A DNA stretch of 64,000 bases, taken from NCBI RefSeq assembly GCF_030546755.1, contig NZ_JAUOPE010000003.1:124001-188000 (forward strand), given 5' to 3'. This DNA comes from Colwellia sp. 1_MG-2023 (GTDB lineage: Bacteria > Pseudomonadota > Gammaproteobacteria > Enterobacterales > Alteromonadaceae). This document shows, piece by piece, positions 1-7,788 of this stretch; position 1 is the stretch's first letter, and the number at the start of each line of letters is the position of its first letter. A model generated the notes under the pieces. It saw nothing but the letters and a program-made list of their open reading frames with translations, was not told where the DNA came from and did no database searches. Made by a program: the position numbers and the translations under genes.

Positions 1-220
1 TATCGATTCGAAACATATTAGTGCTGAAAAACTAAAGAATAATGATTTTTCAGCCCTTGAAAAATTTAAAGATAAACCCATTATTGTAGTATGCGCAGCC
101 GGGATAACTGCAACTAAAGCGGCCGATCAACTTTTAAAAGCGGGCTTTACTAAAGTAAGTTTACTGAAAGGTGGTTTGAACGCATGGACAGGTGCCGGTT
201 TACCGGTAGTTAAAAAGTAA
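1..220 (+). CDS. Rhodanese-like sulfurtransferase, C-terminal fragment (YibN-like)
   Basis: The gene enters from the left edge, so only about 72 C-terminal residues are visible, read in the frame starting at base 2 and ending with TAA at 218-220. They contain the end of a rhodanese domain. The active-site loop is VVCAAGIT, with the catalytic Cys that would carry the persulfide, followed by the family's KAADQLLKAGF helix and the GGLNAW motif. In Escherichia coli yibN lies just upstream of grxC-secB-gpsA, and the same order follows here, so YibN is the likely orthologue. YibN itself has an N-terminal membrane anchor, which would lie outside the window. The partial protein fits sulfur transfer, but its acceptor cannot be told from sequence. 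Confidence 0.85.
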   Translation, partial: IDSKHISAEKLKNNDFSALEKFKDKPIIVVCAAGITATKAADQLLKAGFTKVSLLKGGLNAWTGAGLPVVKK

Positions 221-253
221 ATAACGTTAAGTCTCTTAATTTTAAGGTTTATC

Positions 254-514
254 ATGGCAGTTGAAATTTACACTAAAGTAACTTGTGGCTTTTGTATGAG
301 AGCAAAAATGCTTCTCGATCATAAACAAGTGAACTACACAGAAATTAAAATTGATAATGATGCTGATTTAAGAGAAAAAATGATTCAACGCAGTCATGGC
401 GCATTTACCGTCCCACAAATTTTTATTAACGATCACCATGTTGGTGGTTGTGATGAATTATATGCGTTACACGCACAAAATAAATTAGATACTTTATTGC
501 AAGGTGAAGTATAA
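254..514 (+). CDS. grxC: Glutaredoxin 3 (GrxC)
   Basis: Small cytoplasmic thiol-disulfide oxidoreductase of 86 residues, which uses glutathione to reduce disulfides and glutathionylated proteins. The whole glutaredoxin fold is present: an N-terminal beta strand (VEIYTK), the active site at residues 11-14, the cis-Pro loop TVPQIF and the glutathione-binding GGCDELYAL. The active site reads CGFC rather than the CPYC usual in GrxC: both cysteines are kept, but the Pro-Tyr pair is replaced by the Gly-Phe seen in monothiol CGFS glutaredoxins. It sits 33 bases after the rhodanese gene and before secB, the gammaproteobacterial order. ATG start with an AAGG sequence upstream. Confidence 0.96.
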   Translation: MAVEIYTKVTCGFCMRAKMLLDHKQVNYTEIKIDNDADLREKMIQRSHGAFTVPQIFINDHHVGGCDELYALHAQNKLDTLLQGEV

Positions 515-526
515 AACGGCATAAGC

Positions 527-556
527 AAAGTAAAAAAGATAACTTTTTTACTTTTT
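527..556 (+). terminator. Possible terminator after grxC
   Basis: A 12-bp perfect inverted repeat (527-538 with 543-554, 4-base loop) made almost only of A-T pairs, ending in a T run. It lies just after grxC and before secB. The stem is weak, so this could be a leaky terminator or chance in AT-rich DNA. Confidence 0.4.
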
Positions 557-604
557 CATTAATTTTTAAACATGCATATTGCATGAAGCATAGGAAGTAC
601 ACTC

Positions 605-1114
605 ATGGCTGATGAAAACCAAACAAACGCTGAAGGCGCAACAGAGCAGAAACAAGAAGCACCACAATTTGCAATTCAACGTGTTTACACAAAAGACATT
701 TCTTTTGAAACACCTAATTCTCCAGCTATTTTTCAAAAAGAATGGAAGCCTGAGTTACAGTTAGATTTAGACACTCGTTCGGCAAAATTATCAGATGATA
801 CATATGAAGTAATTTTAGCGTTAACCGTTACGGCAACAGTTGAAGGTCAAACAGCCTTTTTAGCGGAAGTACAACAAGCAGGTATTTTCACTATTGGCAA
901 TTTACCAGAAGCACAATTAGCTCATACTATTGGTGCATTCTGTCCTACCACTTTATTCCCATATGCGCGTGAATCAGTGGCAAACTTAGTGAACCGTGGT
1001 TCTTTCCCACAAATCAATTTAGCACCGGTAAACTTTGACGCTTTATTCGCTTCATATGTACAAAAAGCGAAAGAGCAAGCGGCTCAAGCACCAGCAAGTG
1101 CTGAAACACACTAA
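605..1114 (+). CDS. secB: Protein-export chaperone SecB
   Basis: Tetrameric cytoplasmic chaperone that keeps preproteins unfolded and hands them to SecA. At 169 residues it is slightly longer than the E. coli protein (155), the extra length being in polar, Gln/Glu/Ala-rich tails at both ends. Family segments are clear: [19 protein letters not shown] near the N-terminus, the beta-sheet core [23 protein letters not shown], and the C-terminal APVNFDALF segment that contacts SecA. ATG start preceded by AGGAAG. It lies between grxC and gpsA as in other gammaproteobacteria. Confidence 0.97.
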   Translation: MADENQTNAEGATEQKQEAPQFAIQRVYTKDISFETPNSPAIFQKEWKPELQLDLDTRSAKLSDDTYEVILALTVTATVEGQTAFLAEVQQAGIFTIGNLPEAQLAHTIGAFCPTTLFPYARESVANLVNRGSFPQINLAPVNFDALFASYVQKAKEQAAQAPASAETH

Positions 1115-1130
1115 TTAGTTAACCTAACTA

Positions 1131-2135
1131 GTGAGTACATCGGCTAAAATAAGTGTTATTGGGGCGGGTTCGTATGGAACCGCCCTAGCTATTTGTTTTG
1201 CGCGCAATGGTCATGACACCTTATTGTGGGGAAGAGATTCTCAGCACATCAGCAATATGACTGCTTCACGCAGTAATGAAAAATATCTACCGGGCAGCAA
1301 ATTTCCTGAATCGTTATCTTTGTCTGCTGATTTAGCGGCTACTATTCAAGCCAGTGACAATATTTTGGTGGTTGTACCTAGCCATGTTTTTGGTGACATG
1401 CTTAAACAAATCAAACCTTTTTTACGGGCTAATGCAAAAATTGCCTGGGCGACAAAAGGCTTAGATCCACAATCAGGTAATTTATTGCAAGACGTTGCCC
1501 GAGACATTCTTGGTGAAGATATTTCGTTAGCAGTACTTTCTGGCCCTACGTTTGCCAAAGAAATGGCGGCAGGTTTGCCAACTGCTATTTCGTTATCTTC
1601 TACCGATGATGCTTTTGTTTCTGAATTATCAGATTTACTGCATTGCGAAAAAACCTTTCGTGTTTACTCGAATAACGATTTTATTGGTGTGCAATTAGGT
1701 GGTGCCGTTAAAAACGTTATTGCTATTGGTGCAGGCATGGCAGATGGCATAGGTTTTGGTGCTAATGCCCGTACAGCATTAATCACTCGCGGTTTGGTAG
1801 AAATGACTCGTTTAGGTGAAGCCCTTAATGCGCAACCGACTACCTTTATGGGCATGGCGGGTTTAGGCGATTTAGTGCTAACTTGTACTGATAATCAATC
1901 TCGTAATCGTCGTTTTGGCTTAGCCTTAGGGCAAGGAACCAGTGTTGAACAAGCGATGGCAGAGATAGGCCAAGTGGTCGAAGGCTATCGTAATACTAAA
2001 GAAGTTTATATGTTAGCTGAACGTATGAACGTTGAGATGCCAATTGTTGAGCAAGTTTACCAAGTCTTGTACTGTGGTAAAAATGCGAAATTAGCCGCCT
2101 CTGATTTATTATCAAGAGAACGCACTTACGAATAA
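1131..2135 (+). CDS. gpsA: Glycerol-3-phosphate dehydrogenase [NAD(P)+] (GpsA)
   Basis: Reduces dihydroxyacetone phosphate to sn-glycerol 3-phosphate, the backbone for phospholipids, in the cytoplasm. Its 334 residues are the family's usual length. The N-terminal Rossmann motif is [10 protein letters not shown] (residues 11-20); LSGPTFA lies at 136-142, and the catalytic Lys is in GGAVKNV (Lys194). The C-terminal helical domain carries the GLGDLVLTC signature. The start is GTG, 16 bases after the secB stop, with no strong Shine-Dalgarno sequence, which suggests translation is coupled to secB. Confidence 0.97.
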   Translation: MSTSAKISVIGAGSYGTALAICFARNGHDTLLWGRDSQHISNMTASRSNEKYLPGSKFPESLSLSADLAATIQASDNILVVVPSHVFGDMLKQIKPFLRANAKIAWATKGLDPQSGNLLQDVARDILGEDISLAVLSGPTFAKEMAAGLPTAISLSSTDDAFVSELSDLLHCEKTFRVYSNNDFIGVQLGGAVKNVIAIGAGMADGIGFGANARTALITRGLVEMTRLGEALNAQPTTFMGMAGLGDLVLTCTDNQSRNRRFGLALGQGTSVEQAMAEIGQVVEGYRNTKEVYMLAERMNVEMPIVEQVYQVLYCGKNAKLAASDLLSRERTYE

Positions 2136-2235
2136 TATTTCGCTCTGAAATATCTTATAAATAACCCTATATTTACCCTTTAATTGCCGTTTAATTCAAT
2201 TTCTATTATAGATAATCCGTGTAGATTTTTTGATA

Positions 2236-2700
2236 TTAAACGGAATTTTTAAAGCCCAATTGTCGCCAAGCTTCATAAATAATTACTGAGGTAGCATTTG
2301 ATAAATTCATGCTGCGGCTATCTTTGATCATTGGGATACGAATTTTGTCTTGATCAGGAATTTGTTGTCTTACTTCTTCAGGCAGACCGGCAGTTTCAGA
2401 ACCAAATAATAAATAGTCACCGGCAGTAAAACTAACATCACCATAATAATTGGTAGCTTTAGTCGTTATCGCAAGAATACGTTTGGGTTGTTCACTCTCA
2501 ACAAAGGTAGCAAAGTTTTTATGGCGTTTCGTGGCAGCAAACTCATGGTAGTCTAAACCGGCGCGACGTAATTTTTTATCATCAAAATCAAAACCTAACG
2601 GTTCTATTAAATGCAGCCTAAAGCCAGTATTTGCACATAAGCGAATGATATTTCCCGTATTGGGTGGGATTTGAGGCTGAAATAACACCACATCTAACAT
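2236..2700 (-). CDS. trmL: tRNA (cytidine/uridine-2'-O-)-methyltransferase TrmL
   Basis: SPOUT-class methyltransferase that 2'-O-methylates the wobble nucleotide (position 34) of certain tRNA-Leu isoacceptors using S-adenosylmethionine. The protein begins [17 protein letters not shown], matching TrmL, and carries the N-terminal NTGNIIRLC helix and the C-terminal knot motifs ([24 protein letters not shown]). An upstream in-frame TTG at 2712 would add four residues. I prefer the ATG at 2700, because the family starts at this methionine; that gives 154 residues. It is monocistronic, facing gpsA on the other strand. Confidence 0.95.
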   Translation of the reverse strand: MLDVVLFQPQIPPNTGNIIRLCANTGFRLHLIEPLGFDFDDKKLRRAGLDYHEFAATKRHKNFATFVESEQPKRILAITTKATNYYGDVSFTAGDYLLFGSETAGLPEEVRQQIPDQDKIRIPMIKDSRSMNLSNATSVIIYEAWRQLGFKNSV

Positions 2701-2806
2701 AAGTATTCTCAATAATGAATTTGCCGTTTAATTATACCTTGAGCTTAGGTTATGGTTAAAGTCTTGCTATCATTTATATTAGGTTATTTTACTCATTAAG
2801 TGTTGT

Positions 2807-3724
2807 ATGACATCAACTAAACAAAACTATAATTTTTTAGTGCGACTGGCGGCAATATGCGCAACGATAACGGCACTCATATTAGTGGTCATTAAGCTTT
2901 ATGCCTGGTTCGCAACAGATGCCAGTGCCATGTTAGCGTCAGCTACTGATTCAATGTTAGATTTATTTGCTTCAGTGATGAATGTTGTTATTTTACGGTT
3001 TGCTTTAGCGCCAGCCGATCAAGAGCATAAGTTTGGTCATGGTAAAGCTGAAAGTTTAGCGGGTTTAGTGCAAGCCGCTTTTGTTTTAGGTTCTGCTTTT
3101 CTATTAATGATCAATGGCGTAGAACGGGTGATTACACCAAAAGCAATTGTACAAACTGAAGTTGGGGTATGGGTTAGTGTTATCGCTATTTTTTTCACGT
3201 TAGCGTTAGTGTTTATCCAAAAATATGTTATTGCTAAAACTCAATCTTTAGCAATTAGTGCTGACTCTTTGCACTATCAATCAGACTTAATTTTGAATTT
3301 AGGTGTGTTGGCTGCTTTATTGTTGAGTCATGATTATTGGCCAAAAGCTGATGGTGTTTTTACATTGTTTGTGGGTGTTTACTTACTATATGGCGCTATA
3401 AAAATAATATGGCTTAGTGTACAGCATTTAATGGATCATGAATTGTCTGAAGAAGAGGTCAGTAAAATTAAGGCAATTGTTGATGCACATGATAACGCTT
3501 TAGGGCTGCATGATTTAAGAACACGACAAGCAGGGCATCAGCGCTTTATTCAGTTTCATTTAGAATTGGACGATACATTAACCCTGTTGGCAGCTCATAG
3601 TATTGGTGAGGCTATTGAACGAGAAATTGAACAGGCATTAGCACCCTGCGAAGTTTTTATTCATCATGATCCAAGCTCTGTTGTCACTACTGACACTAAA
3701 ATAAGTCATGACGCTGCACACTAA
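2807..3724 (+). CDS. fieF: Cation diffusion facilitator (FieF-like Zn/Fe exporter)
   Basis: Inner-membrane proton-coupled exporter of divalent metals, 305 residues. It has the family layout of six membrane helices in the first about 210 residues and a cytoplasmic metal-binding domain after them. Metal-site motifs are visible: ATDSMLDLFAS in helix 2, EHKFGHGKAESLAGL in the loop before helix 3, and SADSLHYQSDL in helix 5. The C-terminal domain has GLHDLRTRQAGHQRFIQFHLELD, typical of FieF/YiiP. A His-rich end (EVFIHHDPSS) completes it. Metal specificity (Zn, Fe, Cd) cannot be decided from sequence. It ends eight bases before the stop of the convergent hydrolase gene. Confidence 0.92.
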   Translation: MTSTKQNYNFLVRLAAICATITALILVVIKLYAWFATDASAMLASATDSMLDLFASVMNVVILRFALAPADQEHKFGHGKAESLAGLVQAAFVLGSAFLLMINGVERVITPKAIVQTEVGVWVSVIAIFFTLALVFIQKYVIAKTQSLAISADSLHYQSDLILNLGVLAALLLSHDYWPKADGVFTLFVGVYLLYGAIKIIWLSVQHLMDHELSEEEVSKIKAIVDAHDNALGLHDLRTRQAGHQRFIQFHLELDDTLTLLAAHSIGEAIEREIEQALAPCEVFIHHDPSSVVTTDTKISHDAAH

Positions 3725-3732
3725 TTGAAACC

Positions 3733-4803
3733 TTATTGAGTGTAATTCACAATCCATTTTTCGATGAAAGTGAGGGCTTGATTACGGTATTTATCGCTTT
3801 CAAATATCAGCTCATGTTTTGCGCCTTCAATGACATGCGGCTGTGATTGTTGGCACAGGTTTGGTTTGTACTGGTTGAGTTGTTGACAAAAATTATCCTG
3901 AGCACTGTTATCAACAATAGTGTCATTACCAGCTTGCATAATAGCGATTGGCGTTGAAATATTATCGAGTTCGGCAAATATTTTCTGTTGAGTGAGCACC
4001 GCTTGTTTTAACCAGTTAAAGGTAACGCCGCCAAGTTGCAGCTGTGGTTGCGCTTGATATAAGTCGATGAATGCTTGATATCGTATTTGAGAATGCATTA
4101 AATGATTACTGGCGAAATCTTTTGCTTGATAATCGCCTTGACCAATAAAATACCAGGCTTGGTCGGACAATAAATGATTAAGCATATTGCCGGTACTGAT
4201 CAACATTTTAGCTAACCATTCGGGTAGCCCACCTTTATTAATGGCGATCATGGGAGAAGATAATAATACGGCTTTTACTGATTGAGGGTATTTTTGCACT
4301 AAACGAGTCGCAATAGCACCTCCCATTGAATGGGAAAGTAATAGCGGTTGCTCGTTAGCTACACAATGGGGTTTAACAATAGTATCAATTAAGGTCTGTA
4401 GATCGTCAGCGTAATCGTCAAACTCGTTGACATAGCCTTTATGAGGGTTATCAAGTAAGCGCTCTGACAGCCCTTGGCCTCTGTGATCAATGATAAAAAT
4501 ATTAATATTTAGCGCGGATAAATCAAAAACAAATTCTTGGTATTTTAAATAACTTTCAGAACGACCGGGTGATATGACTAAACAATTTTTAGGATTATCT
4601 ACAATAAAGCTAGCGTAATTAATACGTTTGTTGTCAACGCCTTGAAAAGAAGCAAATTGCCCTGTTTGCCAATAATCAGCAATATCTGTTGATAGTAATT
4701 TAGTTAACTTATCTTCTTGGGTGAAAGCGAAAGCGTTTGTCATAAATATACTATTGAAACCTATTGTGATAAAAGCAAATAGCAGCCACGTTTTAGTTGT
4801 CAT
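3733..4803 (-). CDS. Secreted alpha/beta hydrolase, lysophospholipase (PldB-like)
   Basis: Monoacylglycerol-lipase/lysophospholipase L2-type hydrolase of 356 residues. The nucleophile elbow is SHSMGG (Ser159), the oxyanion region VISPGRSES, the acid Asp294 or Asp298 in AGNDTIVDN, and the catalytic His330 in GAKHELIFE. DHRGQGLSER is the PldB-type strand-4 signature. A clear signal sequence (charged start, hydrophobic core to about residue 22, then TNAFA) points to the periplasm or outer membrane, whereas E. coli PldB is a cytoplasmic-face protein. The start lies three bases after the cpxA stop, so it is very probably the last gene of a cpxR-cpxA-hydrolase operon. Substrate is inferred; lysophospholipid is the likely one. 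Confidence 0.83.
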   Translation of the reverse strand: MTTKTWLLFAFITIGFNSIFMTNAFAFTQEDKLTKLLSTDIADYWQTGQFASFQGVDNKRINYASFIVDNPKNCLVISPGRSESYLKYQEFVFDLSALNINIFIIDHRGQGLSERLLDNPHKGYVNEFDDYADDLQTLIDTIVKPHCVANEQPLLLSHSMGGAIATRLVQKYPQSVKAVLLSSPMIAINKGGLPEWLAKMLISTGNMLNHLLSDQAWYFIGQGDYQAKDFASNHLMHSQIRYQAFIDLYQAQPQLQLGGVTFNWLKQAVLTQQKIFAELDNISTPIAIMQAGNDTIVDNSAQDNFCQQLNQYKPNLCQQSQPHVIEGAKHELIFESDKYRNQALTFIEKWIVNYTQ

Positions 4804-4806
4804 GCT

Positions 4807-6204
4807 CTATACATTTTTAGTCTTATTTATCGGTAATTCTATGGTAATAGTTAAGCCTCCGCTATGGTTATTTTCTGCCGAAATTGTCCCTTGGTGGATC
4901 GCTACGGCTTGTTTGGCAATCGCCAGTCCTAGTCCTGTGCCGCCTGTTTCTCTATCTCTTGCTGTTGATACGCGATAAAACGCATTGAAAAGTAAGGGGA
5001 GTTGTTCTTCCGGAACGCCTGTGGCTGAGTCAGCAATAGCAATGTGTAAGTATCCAGAGGAGGTTTTGGCCGATACCTCAATCTCACCGTTTTCTTCGCT
5101 GTGTTTGATAGCATTAATTAAAATGTTATTTAACGCACTTAGTAAATGCGTTTCATCAAGTAACAACTGACAGCTGATCTCAGTATTATTGATAATATTA
5201 ATGTTTTTTTCATTCGCTAGATATTGTGCGTCTTCAATGGCGGTTGCCAGAATTGACGTGACTTCTAACATGACAAAATTGGCTTCTTGGAAGGTATTTT
5301 CCATACGTGATAATGACAATACGTTACTGATCATTTGGTCAAGCTGGCCTATTTCACGTTCACATCGAGCAATATGTTTATCTACCGGTTTACCTTGCTC
5401 TGCTGAGCTTTCAATTAAACCTATCGCAATTTGTAAACGAGTCATGGGCGACCGTAATTCATGAGAGACATCCGCTAATAGTCGCTGATGAGCGTTGATA
5501 TTAGTGGTTAATTTTTCTGCCATTTGATTAAAGCTTTTGGCCATTTCTCCTAATTCATCATTACGAGTTTCCCCGTCAATTACGCGTGCTTGATAGTTGC
5601 CTTTACCAATTTCTGTGGCCGCATGTTTAATGGCGATTATTGGACGCGTTAATGTTTTTGCTAATAGCCAACAAAAGCTAAGGCTAATCAAAAGGGGAAT
5701 GATGATTCGAACCCAGAATGGCAATTGCATGAACAAGGAGCCAAAGTGCGGGTGCTTAGACTTTACCACGAGATATACTTGATAATTTTTTTCGTTTATT
5801 TGAATGTCTTCCGGCCCTGTCATACGAGCAAAAGGAAACTGCACAGTGGTTAAATTACTAAAGCTATTCTTACTAAGAAATGAAGCGGTAGTTTGAGCAT
5901 CACGTTTATTATTATGGAAAACTTCTTGTGTTTGCGTGTCTTTAATCAATATAGATAAACCAGGAGGAAAAGGCGCGCGTTGAAGAATGGCTTGTGGGGT
6001 TTTATGGGATCTTTTAATGATTCGCTTTGCGTATTTTTTTAGTTTATATGTGTCTTCTTTGACCGTTGGAATAATAATGCTTTGATGCTCAATTTGGGTA
6101 AAGACCAAACGTGTAATGACAATTGATGCTAGTGTAATTAACCAAAATGATAAAAATAATTTTACTCCTATCGAAGAGAGTGTTTTCTTCATTTTAATAA
6201 ACAT
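4807..6204 (-). CDS. cpxA: Envelope-stress sensor histidine kinase (CpxA-like)
   Basis: Inner-membrane sensor of envelope stress, 465 residues. Order: TM1 about 12-34, periplasmic sensor about 35-162, TM2 about 163-183, HAMP about 184-236, HisKA with H-box DVSHELRSP (His248), and an ATPase domain with N-box NNILINAIKHSEENG and G2 box GGTGLGLA (421-427). The FYRVSTARDRETGGTG segment closely resembles CpxA. The G1 box reads DSATG (392-396) where D-x-G-x-G is usual, so the first Gly is Ala. The ATG at 6204 lies four bases after the cpxR stop, and GAGAGGG at the end of cpxR gives it a good ribosome-binding site. Cognate regulator: the preceding gene. Confidence 0.92.
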   Translation of the reverse strand: MFIKMKKTLSSIGVKLFLSFWLITLASIVITRLVFTQIEHQSIIIPTVKEDTYKLKKYAKRIIKRSHKTPQAILQRAPFPPGLSILIKDTQTQEVFHNNKRDAQTTASFLSKNSFSNLTTVQFPFARMTGPEDIQINEKNYQVYLVVKSKHPHFGSLFMQLPFWVRIIIPLLISLSFCWLLAKTLTRPIIAIKHAATEIGKGNYQARVIDGETRNDELGEMAKSFNQMAEKLTTNINAHQRLLADVSHELRSPMTRLQIAIGLIESSAEQGKPVDKHIARCEREIGQLDQMISNVLSLSRMENTFQEANFVMLEVTSILATAIEDAQYLANEKNINIINNTEISCQLLLDETHLLSALNNILINAIKHSEENGEIEVSAKTSSGYLHIAIADSATGVPEEQLPLLFNAFYRVSTARDRETGGTGLGLAIAKQAVAIHQGTISAENNHSGGLTITIELPINKTKNV

Positions 6205-6208
6205 CTAT

Positions 6209-6910
6209 TTATCCCTCTCCAGTTAGGAAAATATATCCCGAACCACGAACAGTTTTGAGTTTATCACTAGGACTAAATGGCAGTAATTTACGGCGAATGT
6301 TACTGACATGCATATCAATACTTCTGTCGAATGGACTGAGTTTTCTTTTTAAAATTTGTTCAGAAATTTCAGCTTTACTAATAATAGTGCTAGCAGATTT
6401 CATCAATAATTCTAAAATTTGATATTCAGTGCCTGTTAATTCAACTAAATGACCATGACAATGTACTTCGCGAGTGGCGTGATTTAAGGAAACAGAATTC
6501 ACGTCTTGAAGAGAAGATGGTTGTTGCTGATTTTTAGTAATATCAATACGCCTTAATATTGCTTTTATTCTCGCAAGTAATTCTCGGTGTTGAAAAGGCT
6601 TAGCTAAATAATCATCGGCACCTAGTTCTAAGCCAAGTATTTTATCTGCTTCATCGCCTTTTGCCGTTAGCATCAAAATAGGAGTGGTATGTTTACCTCC
6701 TAATGCCTTTAATACTTCAAAGCCGGTTAGTTTTGGCATCATTACGTCAAGCAATATTAAAGAGTATTCATCACTTCTTGCTTGCTCGAGCCCGCTTAAC
6801 CCGTCATGACAACAAAATAATTGATAACCCGCTAAGGCTAAATATTCAGACAAAAGGCTGGTTAATTCTTTATCGTCATCAATAATCAATAATTTTACTG
6901 GTGTTGTCAT
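6209..6910 (-). CDS. cpxR: Envelope-stress response regulator (CpxR-like, OmpR family)
   Basis: DNA-binding response regulator of 233 residues. The receiver domain (about 5-118) has the acidic pair IIDDD, phospho-acceptor Asp55 in LILLDVMMP, Thr82 in MLTAKG and Lys104 in LAKPFQ. A winged-helix output domain (about 135-230) contains LTGTEYQILELL, SPFDRSIDMHVSNIRRKL and VRGSGYIF, all typical of OmpR/CpxR. It is the first gene of cpxR-cpxA-hydrolase and is divergent from the cpxP-like gene. TTTAC half-sites in the 165-bp gap suggest it controls both directions. Confidence 0.93.
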   Translation of the reverse strand: MTTPVKLLIIDDDKELTSLLSEYLALAGYQLFCCHDGLSGLEQARSDEYSLILLDVMMPKLTGFEVLKALGGKHTTPILMLTAKGDEADKILGLELGADDYLAKPFQHRELLARIKAILRRIDITKNQQQPSSLQDVNSVSLNHATREVHCHGHLVELTGTEYQILELLMKSASTIISKAEISEQILKRKLSPFDRSIDMHVSNIRRKLLPFSPSDKLKTVRGSGYIFLTGEG

Positions 6911-6966
6911 TTGAGTGTCACGTCTTATGTTATCTACTGTTACTTATATATCATAACTGACAATAA

Positions 6967-6998
6967 TTTACTTCTGAGAAACTTTACATAACCTTTAC
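6967..6998. promoter_or_regulatory. Candidate CpxR boxes between cpxR and the cpxP-like gene
   Basis: Three copies of TTTAC, the complement of the CpxR half-site GTAAA, lie at 6967-6971, 6983-6987 and 6994-6998. The last two are separated by six bases, within the spacing reported for CpxR boxes (GTAAA-N4-8-GTAAA). A possible cpxP -10 (TATATT, 7030-7035) lies downstream, so the boxes are placed to activate cpxP and to autoregulate cpxRA. Motif match by eye; no binding data. Confidence 0.7.
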
Positions 6999-7075
6999 AC
7001 TGCTTTGCGTTTCTTTTCGTTAGGTTTTGTATATTAACCATGAAGTTAATTTTTAAATATCAATAAGGATATATT

Positions 7076-7534
7076 ATGAATATCAAACCAATGTTATTAA
7101 TCGGCACGATTTTAGTAAGCAGCTTAGCCATTCTTCCTGTTCAAGAAGTTATTGCTAAAGAAAGTCAAACGGTGCAAACCGAGCGTATGAAAAAGGGTAA
7201 AAAACACCCAATGATGCGTCAATTTAAGAAAATGGCAAAACATTTAGCATTAACAGATGAACAAAAAACACAGGTCAAAGCGATTTTTGAACAAACTAAG
7301 CAGAGTTCAAAAGAGCATAGAGCTGCGATGAAAGATTTTAAGGAACAAGTGAAATCATTAATGGCAGCGCCGGTATTTGATGAAAAAGCCTTTACTGAAT
7401 TACATAGTCAATATCAAACAAACTTCACCGAAATGGCTTTGCAAAAAGCAAAAAGCAAACATGCTATTATGCAAGTATTAACGGCGGAACAGCGTGAAAA
7501 GTATATGAAGTTTAGCAAAAAACATAGAAGATAA
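7076..7534 (+). CDS. cpxP: Periplasmic CpxP/Spy-family protein
   Basis: Small basic periplasmic protein of 152 residues with a signal sequence (hydrophobic core about 6-21, cleavage near VIAKES). The mature part is helical and Lys-rich and carries two LTxxQ motifs, LTDEQ at about 59-63 and LTAEQ at about 135-139, the hallmark of the CpxP/Spy family. CpxP restrains CpxA and delivers misfolded proteins to DegP, while Spy is a general chaperone; the divergent position next to cpxRA favours CpxP. ATG start with AAGGAT upstream. The candidate CpxR boxes precede it. Confidence 0.88.
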   Translation: MNIKPMLLIGTILVSSLAILPVQEVIAKESQTVQTERMKKGKKHPMMRQFKKMAKHLALTDEQKTQVKAIFEQTKQSSKEHRAAMKDFKEQVKSLMAAPVFDEKAFTELHSQYQTNFTEMALQKAKSKHAIMQVLTAEQREKYMKFSKKHRR

Positions 7535-7553
7535 TTGTTCTGATACGTTTAAT

Positions 7554-7625
7554 GGGGCTAGAGTATTTGTGGTAGTTATACAACAGTATTGGCGTGTTGA
7601 ATACTAACAGAAACTGCTATGCCCC
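7554..7625. other. Imperfect stem-loop after the cpxP-like gene
   Basis: In the 254-bp gap after cpxP, GGGGCTAG-AGTATT (7554-7567) can pair with AATACT (7600-7605), CTA (7617-7619) and GCCCC (7621-7625), with an internal bulge on the right side. Three Ts follow the stem. It could terminate cpxP or be a short structured RNA. The rest of the gap shows nothing I can name. Confidence 0.25.
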
Positions 7626-7788
7626 TTTAATTAACCTGAACTCGGCTTAATAAACCCTTTTCTAGCAGCTATTTTTACTAACTTCAGTGTATTTGCCTTG
7701 TATTAAGCAAAACTATCAAGCTAGAGATAAACTAGAAATATAAGCTATATATTTCAATAAATTAAGAAACTCTTAACTTGAGTTAAGG

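Noticed and set aside
1664-1855. Antisense open frame within gpsA, one of many such frames opposite real genes
   Set aside because: It lies opposite a strongly conserved coding region and has no family resemblance or start signal of its own.
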